A stretch of 64,000 nt of DNA from Streptomyces antarcticus. Its GTDB lineage: Bacteria > Actinomycetota > Actinomycetes > Streptomycetales > Streptomycetaceae. Made by a program: the position numbers and the translations under genes. A model generated the notes under the pieces. It saw nothing but the letters and a program-made list of their open reading frames with translations, was not told the origin of the DNA and ran no database searches. Of the stretch, positions 16,582-25,024 are shown piece by piece. Position 1 is the first letter of the stretch, and every line of letters begins with the position of its first letter. The stretch is taken from positions 1 to 64,000 of the forward strand of contig NZ_JAPNLM010000027.1 in the NCBI RefSeq assembly GCF_026627255.1. Reading direction: 5' to 3'.

Positions 16582-17636
16582 TGCAGGAACTCCACGACGC
16601 CCCCCTCGCCCCGCTGACCACCTTCCGTCTCGGTGGTCCCGCCGCCCGCCTGATCACCGCGACCACCGACGCCGAGGTCGTCGCCGCCGTCCGCGCCGCG
16701 GACGAGAGCGGCACCCCGCTCCTGGTCATCGGCGGCGGCAGCAACCTGGTCATCGGCGACCGCGGCTTCGACGGCACCGCCCTGCGCATCGCCACCACCG
16801 GCTTCACCCTCGACGGCACCACCCTGGAACTCGCCGCCGGCGAGAACTGGAGCGACGCCGTCGCCCGCACCGTCGAAGCCGGCCTCGCCGGAATCGAGTG
16901 CCTCGCCGGGATCCCCGGCTCCGCGGGCGCCACCCCGATCCAGAACGTCGGCGCGTACGGCCAAGAGGTCCGCGACACCATCACCGAGGTCGTCGCCTAC
17001 GACCGCACCAGCGGCGAGACGGTCACGCTGACCGCCGCCGAGTGCGCGTTCTCGTACCGCGACAGCACCTTCAAGCACCAGCCCGAGCGGTACGTCGTCC
17101 TGCGTGTGCGCTTCGCCCTGGAGGACGCCGGCGGCCTCTCCGCGCCGGTCAAGTACCCCGAGACCGCCCGCGCCCTCGGCGTCGAGGCCGGCGACCGGGT
17201 CCCCGCCGCCACCGCCCGCGAGACCGTGCTGCGGCTGCGCGCCGGCAAGGGCATGGTCCTCGACCCCGCCGACCACGACACCTGGTCGGCCGGCTCCTTC
17301 TTCCACAACCCGGTCCTGACCGACGAGGCCTACGCCGCCTTCCTCGCCCGCGCCCAGGACCGCCTCGGACCCGACACCGCCCCGCCCGCCTACCCCGCGG
17401 GCGACGGCCGTACGAAGACCAGCGCCGCCTGGCTCATCGACAAGGCCGGCTTCACCAAGGGCTACGGCACGGGCCCCGCGCGCATCTCCACCAAGCACAC
17501 CCTCGCCCTCACCAACCGCGGCGAGGCCACCACCGAAGACCTCCTCACCCTGGCCCGCGAGGTCGTCGCGGGCGTCCACGCGGCCTTCGGCGTCACCCTC
17601 GTCAACGAGCCGGTGACGGTCGGCGTCAGCATCTGA
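16581..17636 (+). CDS. murB: UDP-N-acetylenolpyruvoylglucosamine reductase
   Basis: FAD-dependent reductase that completes UDP-N-acetylmuramate in peptidoglycan synthesis, 351 residues. FAD-binding sequences include PLTTFRLGGPAARLI near the start, LLVIGGGSNLVIGDRGFDG (about 48-66) and IPGSAGATPIQNVGAYGQEV (about 110-130). The C-terminal domain holds SAGSFFHNPVL with its catalytic Ser region and AAWLIDKAGFTKGYGTG. There is no ribosome site before GTG 16581, which fits leaderless initiation from the adjacent -10. The gene precedes a small hypothetical gene on the same strand. Confidence 0.96.
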   Translation: MQELHDAPLAPLTTFRLGGPAARLITATTDAEVVAAVRAADESGTPLLVIGGGSNLVIGDRGFDGTALRIATTGFTLDGTTLELAAGENWSDAVARTVEAGLAGIECLAGIPGSAGATPIQNVGAYGQEVRDTITEVVAYDRTSGETVTLTAAECAFSYRDSTFKHQPERYVVLRVRFALEDAGGLSAPVKYPETARALGVEAGDRVPAATARETVLRLRAGKGMVLDPADHDTWSAGSFFHNPVLTDEAYAAFLARAQDRLGPDTAPPAYPAGDGRTKTSAAWLIDKAGFTKGYGTGPARISTKHTLALTNRGEATTEDLLTLAREVVAGVHAAFGVTLVNEPVTVGVSI

Positions 17637-17652
17637 GGAGCCCCGGCCGCCC

Positions 17653-18069
17653 ATGCTCTGTCCCCTCCACGGGGCCGGTACGGACCCCACCCGCCTCGTG
17701 GGGCGCACGCTCAGCCGAGTCGTCGCGTCCTGGCACATCAGCGACGGCGAGCGCTCCGAGGCCCCCCTCGACGTCTGGCTGATCGACAGCGTCGGCGACT
17801 CCATCCGGATCACCACCGGATCCGACCAGTGCCTCATCGTCGAGTCCGCGGCGCCGCACGCGCCGTACGACATGGGGGAGTGGGGCCGCATCGAGGTCGG
17901 CGAGGACCTCGGCGACCACCCCTTCCTGCGCCACCTCGGCGAGACCGTCGCCTCGGTCGCCGAGTACGCCCTGCCCGAGCAGGGCCGCACCCACCTGGAG
18001 ATCGGCTTCCCGGACGGCGGCCGGGTGCGCGCCGACTGCTACGAGGGGGACCTGCGGCTCACCCGCTGA
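17653..18069 (+). CDS. Conserved actinobacterial hypothetical protein
   Basis: 138 residues, soluble, acidic: MLCPLHGAGTDPTRLVGRTL at the start, then APLDVWLIDSVGDSIRITTG, MGEWGRIEVGEDL and LEIGFPDGGRVRADCYEGDL. I recognise no domain and assign no function. It starts 17 nt after murB, so is probably co-transcribed. Its 3' end overlaps the convergent adenosine deaminase gene by 11 nt. Confidence 0.72.
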   Translation: MLCPLHGAGTDPTRLVGRTLSRVVASWHISDGERSEAPLDVWLIDSVGDSIRITTGSDQCLIVESAAPHAPYDMGEWGRIEVGEDLGDHPFLRHLGETVASVAEYALPEQGRTHLEIGFPDGGRVRADCYEGDLRLTR

Positions 18070-19078
18070 GCCACTGGTCGATCCCCGCCAGCAGCTTGGC
18101 CTGCACCTCCTCGGGCGCGGCCGAACCGCGCACCGACTGGCGGGCCAGCTCGGCGAGCTCCGCGTCCGTGAAGGCGTGGTGCGTACGGGCGATCTCGTAC
18201 TGGGCCGCCAGCCGGGACCCGAACAGCAGCGGGTCATCCGCGCCCAGCGCCATCGGGACGCCCGCCTCGAAGAGCGTCCGCAGCGGTACGTCCTCGTGCC
18301 GCTCGTACACCCCGAGGGCGACGTTGGAGGCGGGGCAGACCTCGCAGGTGATCTGCCGGTCGGCGAGGCGCTTGAGCAGCCGCGGGTCCTCGGCGGCCCG
18401 TACGCCGTGCCCGATGCGGGCCGCGTGCAGGTCGTCCAGGCAGTCGCGGACCGAGGCCGGGCCGGTGAGCTCCCCGCCGTGCGGGGCGGCGAGGAGGCCG
18501 CCCTCGCGGGCGATGGCGAAGGCCCGGTCGAAGTCGCGGGCCATGCCACGGCGTTCGTCGTTGGAGAGCCCGAAGCCGACGACGCCGCGGTCGGCGTACC
18601 GCACGGCGAGGCGGGCCAGGGTACGGGCGTCCAGGGGGTGCTTCATGCGGTTGGCGGCGATGACCACCCGCATCCCGAGGCCGGTCTCGCGGGAGGCCGA
18701 GTCGACGGCGTCGAGGATGATCTCGACGGCCGGGATCATGCCGCCGAGCAGGGGGGCGTAGGAGGTGGGATCCACCTGGATCTCCAGCCAGCCGCTGCCG
18801 TCCCGTACGTCCTCCTCGGCCGCCTCGCGGACCAGGCGGCGGATGTCATCGGGCTCGCGGAGGCAGGAGCGGGCGGCGTCGTACAGCCGCTGGAAGCGGA
18901 ACCAGCCGCGCTCGTCGGTGGCGCGCAGCTTGGGCGGCTCCCCGCCGGTCAGGGCGTCGGGGAGGCGTACGCCGTACTTGTCGGCGAGCTCCAGCAGGGT
19001 CGATGGTCGCATCGAGCCGGTGAAGTGCAGGTGGAGGTGTGCTTTCGGCAGAAGCGTGAGGTCGCGTGCGTGCTCCAT
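18059..19078 (-). CDS. add: Adenosine deaminase
   Basis: Zinc hydrolase converting adenosine or deoxyadenosine to inosine in purine salvage, 339 residues. Metal and catalytic motifs are complete: KAHLHLHFTGSM (residues 12-23), the HGGE block near 200 (catalytic Glu), RIGHG near 221, CPASN, and GADDPLLFG near 280 (metal Asp). The substrate loop GFGLSNDE replaces the more common GxDLAGxE, which is also seen in adenosine-deaminase-like actinobacterial proteins. The closely related aminodeoxyfutalosine deaminases are an alternative that cannot be excluded by eye. ATG 19078. Confidence 0.88.
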   Translation of the reverse strand: MEHARDLTLLPKAHLHLHFTGSMRPSTLLELADKYGVRLPDALTGGEPPKLRATDERGWFRFQRLYDAARSCLREPDDIRRLVREAAEEDVRDGSGWLEIQVDPTSYAPLLGGMIPAVEIILDAVDSASRETGLGMRVVIAANRMKHPLDARTLARLAVRYADRGVVGFGLSNDERRGMARDFDRAFAIAREGGLLAAPHGGELTGPASVRDCLDDLHAARIGHGVRAAEDPRLLKRLADRQITCEVCPASNVALGVYERHEDVPLRTLFEAGVPMALGADDPLLFGSRLAAQYEIARTHHAFTDAELAELARQSVRGSAAPEEVQAKLLAGIDQWLSG

Positions 19079-19204
19079 CTGGTGATCCTGCCGTACGCAC
19101 GCGCTGAGCGGGAGGGCGTTTTACCTATCGGGGGCTTGCTCGAACGCGCGAGCGTGCGCGGAGGGGGAGTGGAGGCGGCGGCCGGTCCGCTGCGCGGGCC
19201 TCCC

Positions 19205-19293
19205 GGGCTCCGCCCGGACCCGCGCCTCAAACGCCGGCGGGGCTCAAGATCGGGGCTCCGCCCCGGACCCCGCGCCTCGGACGCCGGCGGGGC
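19205..19293. repeat. Two copies of a dispersed streptomycete intergenic repeat
   Basis: Unit GGGCTCCGCCC followed by a short linker and GCGCCTC-A/G-A/G-ACGCCGGCGGGGCT. Copies are at 19205-19243 and 19252-19293. The same core appears twice more at 38645-38710. These REP-like palindromic units are frequent between Streptomyces genes. Confidence 0.7.
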
Positions 19294-19331
19294 TGGAGGT
19301 ACGTCGGCCTGGATGGCTGTGCCGGGAATGG

Positions 19332-19368
19332 CGAGTGGCGGCCGCCCTCGGGGGGTGACCGCCACTCG
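19332..19368 (-). terminator. Hairpin downstream of aspC
   Basis: Ten base pairs (CGAGTGGCGG with CCGCCACTCG), then a mismatch and five further pairs, 21 nt beyond the aspC stop on the minus strand. Confidence 0.65.
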
Positions 19369-19388
19369 GGGGTTCGCCGCGGGCCGGT

Positions 19389-20615
19389 CTAGGCCTTGGC
19401 CTCCGCCAGGAGCTTCTGGATCCGGGACACGCCCTCCACCAGGTCCTCGTCGCCCAGGGCGTACGAGAGGCGCAGGTAGCCGGGGGTGCCGAAGGCCTCG
19501 CCCGGGACGACCGCGACCTCGGCCTCGTCCAGAATCAGGGCGGCCAGCTCGACGGAGGTCTGCGGGCGCTTGCCGCGGATCTCCTTGCCGAGCACGTCCT
19601 TCACCGACGGGTACACGTAGAACGCGCCCTCGGGGGTCGGGCACAGGACGCCGTCGATCTCGTTCAGCATCCGCACCATCGTCTGGCGGCGGCGGTCGAA
19701 CGCGGTACGCATCTCGTGCACCGCGTCCAGGCTGCCGGAGACGGCGGCCAGCGCCGCGACCTGGGCCACGTTGGAGACGTTGGAGGTGGCGTGCGACTGC
19801 AGGTTGGTCGCGGCCTTGACGACGTCCTTCGGGCCGATGATCCAGCCCACCCGCCAGCCGGTCATCGCGTACGTCTTGGCGACGCCGTTGACGATGATGC
19901 ACTTGTCGGCCAGCTCGGGGACGATCGCCGGCAGGGAGACGAACTTCGCGTCGCCGTAGACCAGGTGCTCGTAGATCTCGTCGGTCAGGACCCACAGGCC
20001 CTTGTCCGCGGCCCAGCGGCCGATCGCCTCGGCGTCGGCCTCCGAGTAGACGGCGCCCGTCGGGTTGGACGGGGAGACGAAGAGGACGACCTTGGTGCGC
20101 TCGGTGCGCGCGGCCTCCAGCTGCTCGACGGACACCCGGTAACCGGTGGTCTCGTCGGCGACGACCTCGACCGGGACACCGCCGGCGAGACGGATGGACT
20201 CCGGGTAGGTGGTCCAGTACGGAGCCGGGACGATGACCTCGTCACCCGGGTCCAGGATGGCCGCGAAGGCCTCGTAGATCGCCTGCTTGCCGCCGTTGGT
20301 CACCAGGACCTGCGACGCGTCGACCTCGTAGCCGGAGTCGCGCAGCGTCTTCGCGGCGATGGCGGCCTTCAGCTCCGGGAGACCGCCGGCCGGCGTGTAG
20401 CGGTGGTACTTGGGGTTACGGCAGGCCTCGACGGCGGCTTCGACGATGTAGTCGGGGGTCGGGAAGTCGGGCTCGCCGGCACCGAAGCCGATCACCGGGC
20501 GCCCGGCGGCCTTGAGGGCCTTGGCCTTGGCGTCCACGGCGAGGGTGGCGGACTCGGAAATGGCGCCGATACGGGCGGACACCCGGCGCTCGGAGGAAGG
20601 CGTTGCAGAGGTCAT
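19389..20615 (-). CDS. aspC: Class I aminotransferase, aspartate aminotransferase type
   Basis: PLP-dependent aspartate:2-oxoglutarate aminotransferase, 408 residues. Signature stretches are VIGFGAGEPDFPTPDYI (about 41-57), VTNGGKQAIYEAFAAI, FVSPSNPTGAVYS, ITDE-type VLTDEIYEHLVYG and the PLP-lysine region VNGVAKTYAMTGWRVGW. The C-terminal Arg motif is in LRLSYALGDEDLVEG. ATG 20615 is chosen over an upstream in-frame ATG because the family starts near here; the ribosome site is weak. It is the aminotransferase found next to secE in Streptomyces. Prephenate or arogenate use cannot be ruled out. Confidence 0.93.
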   Translation of the reverse strand: MTSATPSSERRVSARIGAISESATLAVDAKAKALKAAGRPVIGFGAGEPDFPTPDYIVEAAVEACRNPKYHRYTPAGGLPELKAAIAAKTLRDSGYEVDASQVLVTNGGKQAIYEAFAAILDPGDEVIVPAPYWTTYPESIRLAGGVPVEVVADETTGYRVSVEQLEAARTERTKVVLFVSPSNPTGAVYSEADAEAIGRWAADKGLWVLTDEIYEHLVYGDAKFVSLPAIVPELADKCIIVNGVAKTYAMTGWRVGWIIGPKDVVKAATNLQSHATSNVSNVAQVAALAAVSGSLDAVHEMRTAFDRRRQTMVRMLNEIDGVLCPTPEGAFYVYPSVKDVLGKEIRGKRPQTSVELAALILDEAEVAVVPGEAFGTPGYLRLSYALGDEDLVEGVSRIQKLLAEAKA

Positions 20616-20696
20616 GCGGCCAATCGTCCCAGACCGTTGAGAACGGCCGCACACCGTTTCAGTTACCGGACCGCACGGATGTCAGGGAGGGTTCTG

Positions 20697-20726
20697 TTCG
20701 ACGTCAGGGCCCGGTTCACGTACACT
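20697..20726 (+). promoter_or_regulatory. Putative promoter of tRNA-Trp/secE/nusG
   Basis: TTCGAC (20697-20702), 18-nt spacer, TACACT (20721-20726). It lies 84 nt before tRNA-Trp in the gap to the divergent aspC gene. Confidence 0.45.
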
Positions 20727-20809
20727 CACCTGTCGTTGGACCTCGCCAGCCGCTCCAGAGCGTGAGCACTCCGTGCACTCGCCCGGATGCGGTAGGTTGG
20801 GGAACGCAA

Positions 20810-20882
20810 AGGGTCGTAGCTCAATTGGTAGAGCACTGGTCTCCAAAACCAGCGGTTGGGGGTTCGAGTCCCTCCGGCCCTG
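20810..20882 (+). tRNA. tRNA-Trp (anticodon CCA)
   Basis: 73 nt. The acceptor AGGGTCG pairs with CGGCCCT, the anticodon stem CTGGT/ACCAG closes loop CTCCAAA, the T-loop is GGTTCGAGTCC, and the discriminator is G, as expected for Trp. It sits directly before secE, the common actinobacterial arrangement. Confidence 0.96.
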
Positions 20883-20988
20883 CTCCACACTCCACTTCGA
20901 GGATGTGTGTGCGCAGGTACGTACTTCTGCAACGCCGTGCGGCGCAACCGGGCGCGGTACGGCCACGACCCGGATTCAGGTGAGAGAC

Positions 20989-21270
20989 GTGACGGACGCC
21001 CTGGGCTCCATCGACATGCCTGACGCCGAGGACGAGACGCGCGAGAAGAAGGCCCGCAAGGGCGGTAAGCGCGGCAAGAAGGGCCCTCTGGGTCGTCTCG
21101 CGCTGTTCTACCGCCAGATCGTCGCGGAACTCCGCAAGGTTGTATGGCCCACTCGCAACCAGCTCACGACGTACACCACCGTGGTGATTGTCTTCGTGGT
21201 CATCATGATCGGTCTGGTGACCGTGATTGACTATGGGTTCCAGGAAGCCATCAAGTTCGTCTTCGGCTGA
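20989..21270 (+). CDS. secE: Preprotein translocase subunit SecE
   Basis: Small essential subunit of the SecYEG channel, 93 residues. A charged N-terminus rich in Lys/Arg/Asp leads to the conserved amphipathic segment FYRQIVAELRKVVWPTRNQL. One transmembrane helix follows (TTVVIVFVVIMIGLVTVIDY). GTG 20989 is preferred to GTG 20980 because AGGTGAG lies immediately upstream and because the family often begins MTDA. It is followed after 84 nt by nusG. Confidence 0.94.
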   Translation: MTDALGSIDMPDAEDETREKKARKGGKRGKKGPLGRLALFYRQIVAELRKVVWPTRNQLTTYTTVVIVFVVIMIGLVTVIDYGFQEAIKFVFG

Positions 21271-21354
21271 TCCCCGCGGAGGGCGGCGCCTTGATGGGTG
21301 CCGCCCGTTTTCGCATGTTCCACCACCTTTTGTATCCAGGAAGAAGCAGCCACC

Positions 21355-22281
21355 GTGTCTGACCCGAACCTGAACGCGAGCGACGAGTCCGTCGAGTCCG
21401 TCGAGTCCGTTGAGGACCAGCTCGACATCGTCGAGGCTGCCGACGCCGTGGACCCCGACGAGGCCGAGCTCGCAGACGCCGAGGCGGGTGTCGCCGCCGA
21501 GGAGGCCGCGCTGCACGTCGAGGCCGAAGGCGAGGCTGACGCCGAGGTCGAGGACGACGCCGAGGTCGAAGAGGCCGACGACGACGAGGCTGCCGACGAC
21601 GTCGAGGCCGCGGCCGAGGCCGACGGCGACGAGGAGGCCGAAGAGGCCGCCCCGGTCGAGCCCGTCGACCCGGTCCAGGCCCTCCGCGAGGAGCTGCGCC
21701 TGCTGCCCGGCGAGTGGTACGTGATCCACACCTACGCCGGCTACGAGAAGCGCGTGAAGGCCAACCTGGAGCAGCGCGCCGTCTCGCTGAACGTCGAGGA
21801 GTTCATCTACCAGGCCGAGGTGCCCGAGGAAGAGATCGTCCAGATCAAGAACGGCGAGCGCAAGAACGTCCGGCAGAACAAGCTGCCCGGCTACGTTCTC
21901 GTCCGCATGGATCTGACGAACGAGTCCTGGGGCGTCGTCCGCAACACGCCTGGTGTCACCGGCTTCGTCGGCAACGCGTACGACCCGTACCCGCTGACGC
22001 TGGACGAGATCCTCAAGATGCTCGCCCCGGAGGCGCAGGAGAAGGCCGCCAAGGCCGCCGCGGAAGAGGCCGGCCTGCCCGCGCCCGCCGTCAAGCGGAC
22101 CATCGAGGTTCTGGACTTCGAAGTCGGCGACTCGGTCACCGTCACCGACGGCCCGTTCGCGACGCTGCAGGCGACCATCAACGAGATCAACCCGGACTCG
22201 AAGAAGGTCAAGGGTCTCGTCGAGATCTTCGGCCGCGAGACCCCGGTCGAGCTCAGCTTCGACCAGATCCAGAAGAACTGA
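21355..22281 (+). CDS. nusG: Transcription termination/antitermination factor NusG
   Basis: RNA polymerase-binding elongation factor, 308 residues from GTG 21355 (AGGAAG upstream). The first 110 residues are an extremely acidic Asp/Glu/Ala/Val extension with SVESVESVE repeats, typical of high-GC actinobacteria and absent from the 181-residue E. coli protein. The NGN domain begins at GEWYVIHTYAGYEKRVKANL (119-138) and includes GYVLVRMDLTNESWGVVRNT. The KOW domain is at the C-terminus (FEVGDSVTVTDGPFATLQAT through VELSFDQIQ). Confidence 0.97.
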   Translation: MSDPNLNASDESVESVESVEDQLDIVEAADAVDPDEAELADAEAGVAAEEAALHVEAEGEADAEVEDDAEVEEADDDEAADDVEAAAEADGDEEAEEAAPVEPVDPVQALREELRLLPGEWYVIHTYAGYEKRVKANLEQRAVSLNVEEFIYQAEVPEEEIVQIKNGERKNVRQNKLPGYVLVRMDLTNESWGVVRNTPGVTGFVGNAYDPYPLTLDEILKMLAPEAQEKAAKAAAEEAGLPAPAVKRTIEVLDFEVGDSVTVTDGPFATLQATINEINPDSKKVKGLVEIFGRETPVELSFDQIQKN

Positions 22282-22335
22282 CCCCGCGCTGATCCACTTC
22301 GCGTGAGTGACGGCTTCTGAGCCACAGCTTCCGGA

Positions 22336-22380
22336 CAGGTCAGATCGCCCCTCAAGGGCGGTCTGACCTGCTCGGTTTTT
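22336..22380 (+). terminator. Intrinsic terminator between nusG and rplK
   Basis: A 15-bp stem with one T-G pair (22336-22350 with 22356-22370), a CTCAA loop, then CTCGG and five T residues. It is one of the few hairpins in this window with a proper T-run, and separates secE-nusG from rplK-rplA. Confidence 0.9.
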
Positions 22381-22476
22381 AGCCCCGCGCCGATACCCGT
22401 TATCGTGGTGCGGTATGCCTCCGTCCGGATGACCGGATGTGCGGCTGAAAACTCTCACTAGGACCCGGAGAGAGCA

Positions 22477-22911
22477 ATGCCTCCCAAGAAGAAGAAGGTC
22501 ACGGGGCTTATCAAGCTCCAGATCAAGGCCGGCGCGGCCAACCCGGCTCCGCCGGTCGGCCCCGCGCTCGGTCAGCACGGCGTCAACATCATGGAGTTCT
22601 GCAAGGCCTACAACGCCGCGACCGAGTCGCAGCGTGGCATGGTCGTGCCGGTGGAGATCACGGTCTACGACGACCGCTCCTTCACCTTCATCACCAAGAC
22701 TCCGCCGGCCGCGCGCCTCATCCTGAAGAGCGCGGGCGTGGAGAAGGGCTCCGGCGAGCCGCACAAGACCAAGGTCGCGAAGCTGACGCGCGCCCAGGTC
22801 CGCGAGATCGCCGAGCTCAAGATGCCCGACCTGAACGCCAACGACATCGACGCCGCGGAGAAGATCATCTCCGGCACCGCGCGTTCGATGGGCATCACGG
22901 TCGAAGGCTGA
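22477..22911 (+). CDS. rplK: 50S ribosomal protein L11
   Basis: 144-residue L11, part of the GTPase-associated centre and the target region of thiostrepton-class antibiotics. It reads MPPKKKKVTGLIKLQIKAG, then the Pro-rich helix NPAPPVGPALGQHGVNIMEF of the N-terminal domain and the C-terminal rRNA-binding domain ending in AARSMGITVEG-type sequence. ATG has CCCGGAGAGAG upstream. It forms an operon with rplA. Confidence 0.98.
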   Translation: MPPKKKKVTGLIKLQIKAGAANPAPPVGPALGQHGVNIMEFCKAYNAATESQRGMVVPVEITVYDDRSFTFITKTPPAARLILKSAGVEKGSGEPHKTKVAKLTRAQVREIAELKMPDLNANDIDAAEKIISGTARSMGITVEG

Positions 22912-22999
22912 TTCAGCCACCCCCCAGTACCACCAGTGGTAGGACCAAGCGCTGGTCCGCACCACGACTCCACGCCTGAATCACAACACAGGAGCAGAA

Positions 23000-23728
23000 G
23001 TGAAGCGCAGCAAGACTCTCCGCGCTGCGGACGCCAAGATCGACCGGGAGAAGCAGTACGCCCCGCTCGAGGCCGTCCGTATCGCCAAGGAGACCTCCGC
23101 GACCAAGTTCGACAGCACCGTCGAGGTCGCCTTCCGCCTGGGTGTCGACCCGCGCAAGGCCGACCAGATGGTGCGTGGCACCGTGAACCTCCCGCACGGC
23201 ACCGGCAAGACCGCCCGGGTCCTGGTCTTCGCGACCGGTGACCGTGCTGCGGCCGCGGAAGCCGCCGGCGCCGACATCGTCGGCGACGACGAGCTGATCG
23301 GCGAGATCGCCAAGGGCAACCGCCTCAACGAGTTCGACGCCGTTGTCGCCACCCCGGACCTCATGGGCAAGGTCGGCCGCCTCGGCCGCGTGCTCGGTCC
23401 CCGTGGCCTCATGCCGAACCCGAAGACCGGCACCGTCACCATGGACGTCGCGAAGGCTGTCACCGAGATCAAGGGTGGCAAGATCGAGTTCCGCGTCGAC
23501 AAGCACTCGAACCTGCACTTCATCATCGGCAAGGTCTCCTTCTCCGATGAGCAGCTGGTCGAGAACTACGGCGCGGCCCTGGACGAGATCCTGCGTCTGA
23601 AGCCGTCCGCCGCGAAGGGCCGCTACATCAGGAAGGCCGCCCTGAGCACCACCATGGGCCCCGGCATCCAGCTGGACTCCAACCGCACCCGGAACCTCCT
23701 CGTCGAGGAAGACCCGGCCGCGGTCTGA
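23000..23728 (+). CDS. rplA: 50S ribosomal protein L1
   Basis: 242-residue L1 of the ribosomal stalk, which in many bacteria also represses its own mRNA. The GTG start follows CAGGAGCAGAA. Family segments are FDSTVEVAFRLGVDPRKADQ, RGTVNLPHGTGK, GRLGRVLGPRGLMPNPKTGT and STTMGPGIQLD. It is the second gene of the L11-L1 operon and is followed by a strong terminator. Confidence 0.98.
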   Translation: MKRSKTLRAADAKIDREKQYAPLEAVRIAKETSATKFDSTVEVAFRLGVDPRKADQMVRGTVNLPHGTGKTARVLVFATGDRAAAAEAAGADIVGDDELIGEIAKGNRLNEFDAVVATPDLMGKVGRLGRVLGPRGLMPNPKTGTVTMDVAKAVTEIKGGKIEFRVDKHSNLHFIIGKVSFSDEQLVENYGAALDEILRLKPSAAKGRYIRKAALSTTMGPGIQLDSNRTRNLLVEEDPAAV

Positions 23729-23754
23729 GCCCGACCGGCTCTCCGCACGGCTGA

Positions 23755-23799
23755 GCGGGCCCCCCACCACCCTTCACGGGCGGTGGGGGGCCCGCTTTT
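23755..23799 (+). terminator. Intrinsic terminator after rplA
   Basis: A long GC stem (14 consecutive pairs, one mismatch, three more pairs; 23755-23795) followed by four T residues, 27 nt after the stop. Confidence 0.92.
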
Positions 23800-23910
23800 C
23801 GTGTGCCGTGCCACATAGCGGGCACGAGGCCCGTAATGGACGCGCGTTTGCTTGGTACGGGAACGTAAAGTCGGGATCAAATGACGATCACACAAGGGGT
23901 GGGGACCTCC

Positions 23911-24774
23911 ATGTCTGCATACCGCAGGAAGACCATCGGCGCCGCGCTGGCCGCCGTACTGCTCGTGGGCGGGGCCACGGCGTGCGAGGACGGGAAGGGC
24001 GCGAAGAAGGACGGCGCCGCCGCCCCCGCGCCGTCCCAGGCCGCCCAGACGCCGGTGGCCGTCACGCCGGCCGCGTTCCTGGAGAAGACGAGGAAGAAGT
24101 CCGAGGAGATCACCTCGCTGCGGTACACCATGTCCGGCAGCACGGCGGGCCGGCCGATCTCCGGCGAGGCCTCCATGCGCCTCAAGCCCGCCGTCGCGAT
24201 GTCCATGACGGTGGCCTCGCCCGAGGCGCCCGGGAAGGACGTCGGCATCCGCCTCCTCGACGGTGCCCTCTACCTGGGCAGCGAGGGCAAGTGGATGAAG
24301 TTCGACCTCAAGGCGATGGCCCCGGACCAGGCCAAGCGGCTGGACGCCCTCGGCGCCGGCCAGCAGGGCGAGAACCCGGGGGACAAGGCCGGCGACCTGA
24401 GCGCGGCCAAGGACCTGAAGACGGTCGGCGAGGAGACCATCGACGGCCAGAAGACCACGCACCTGACGGGCACGGTCTCGCTGGACCAGCTGAAGGGCCA
24501 GAGCGCCGCCACCACGCCCGAGGCCAAGGCCCGGCAGGACAGGAACCTGAAGATGCTCGAGGCCCAGGGCATCAAGGAACTGACCATGGACATCTGGATC
24601 GACGAGGCCGACCAGACCAGGCAGTTCCGCACCCGCGGCCAGGGCACCTCGGGCCCGATGGACGTCACCGTCAAGTTCCTTGACGTCAACAAGCCCGTCG
24701 AGATCACGGCTCCGCCGGCCGACCAGGTCGTGGACCTGGCGGAGAAGATGAAGGAAGGCGGCGGCACCGCCTGA
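23911..24774 (+). CDS. Lipoprotein of the LppX/LprAFG type
   Basis: 287 residues from ATG 23911, which follows a GGGGTGGGG stretch; an upstream in-frame ATG at 23881 would add ten residues without a better ribosome site. The signal peptide runs RRKTIGAALAAVLLVGGATAC with lipobox GATAC, giving a diacylglyceryl-Cys near residue 25. A short disordered Ala/Pro/Gln linker follows, then a domain with EITSLRYTMSGSTAGRPISG, a GKWMKFDLKAM strand and LTMDIWIDEADQTRQFRTRG. This is the concave beta-sheet fold family of LppX and LprG, which bind lipids in mycobacteria. The location between rplA and rplJ is conserved in Streptomyces. The ligand is unknown. Confidence 0.85.
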   Translation: MSAYRRKTIGAALAAVLLVGGATACEDGKGAKKDGAAAPAPSQAAQTPVAVTPAAFLEKTRKKSEEITSLRYTMSGSTAGRPISGEASMRLKPAVAMSMTVASPEAPGKDVGIRLLDGALYLGSEGKWMKFDLKAMAPDQAKRLDALGAGQQGENPGDKAGDLSAAKDLKTVGEETIDGQKTTHLTGTVSLDQLKGQSAATTPEAKARQDRNLKMLEAQGIKELTMDIWIDEADQTRQFRTRGQGTSGPMDVTVKFLDVNKPVEITAPPADQVVDLAEKMKEGGGTA

Positions 24775-24780
24775 GGCGAT

Positions 24781-24810
24781 TTGCCTCGGCTGGGCCGTTT
24801 CACGTACGCT
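24781..24810 (+). promoter_or_regulatory. Promoter of rplJ-rplL
   Basis: TTGCCT (24781-24786), 18-nt spacer, TACGCT (24805-24810). It ends a few bases before the start of the L10 leader, and the -10 is identical to that of the rpsL promoter. Confidence 0.65.
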
Positions 24811-24815
24811 TCGGG

Positions 24816-24974
24816 AGAAGCCAAAGACCGCTGGTCGTTGCCGTGCCCGCAAGGGTGCGGTGGCCGAAGGATCCGTTGAATGCGGACGTCCTGCGCAGGT
24901 GTTCGTGGACAGGCTCCCGGAGCGATTCGGTTGAGCTTACGCCCCGTGCGCTTGCGCCGGGGCGTTTCGTTTTG
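24816..24974 (+). ncRNA. Ribosomal protein L10 leader with attenuator-like hairpin
   Basis: The 5' untranslated region begins with GAAGCCAAAGACCGCTGGTC, the conserved actinobacterial L10-leader sequence that forms the L10/L12 binding site. It ends in a GC hairpin (ACGCCCC at 24939 with GGGGCGT to 24965) followed by TTCGTTTTG. In this RNA family, excess L10-(L12)4 complex binds the leader and reduces rplJL expression. Here the terminal hairpin with T-rich tail suggests attenuation in addition. Structure was judged by eye. Confidence 0.8.
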
Positions 24975-25024
24975 TTCAGCCCCTTCTGAGCGGTCCTCAT
25001 CACCCGGAAGGAGGCCGACGCTCT

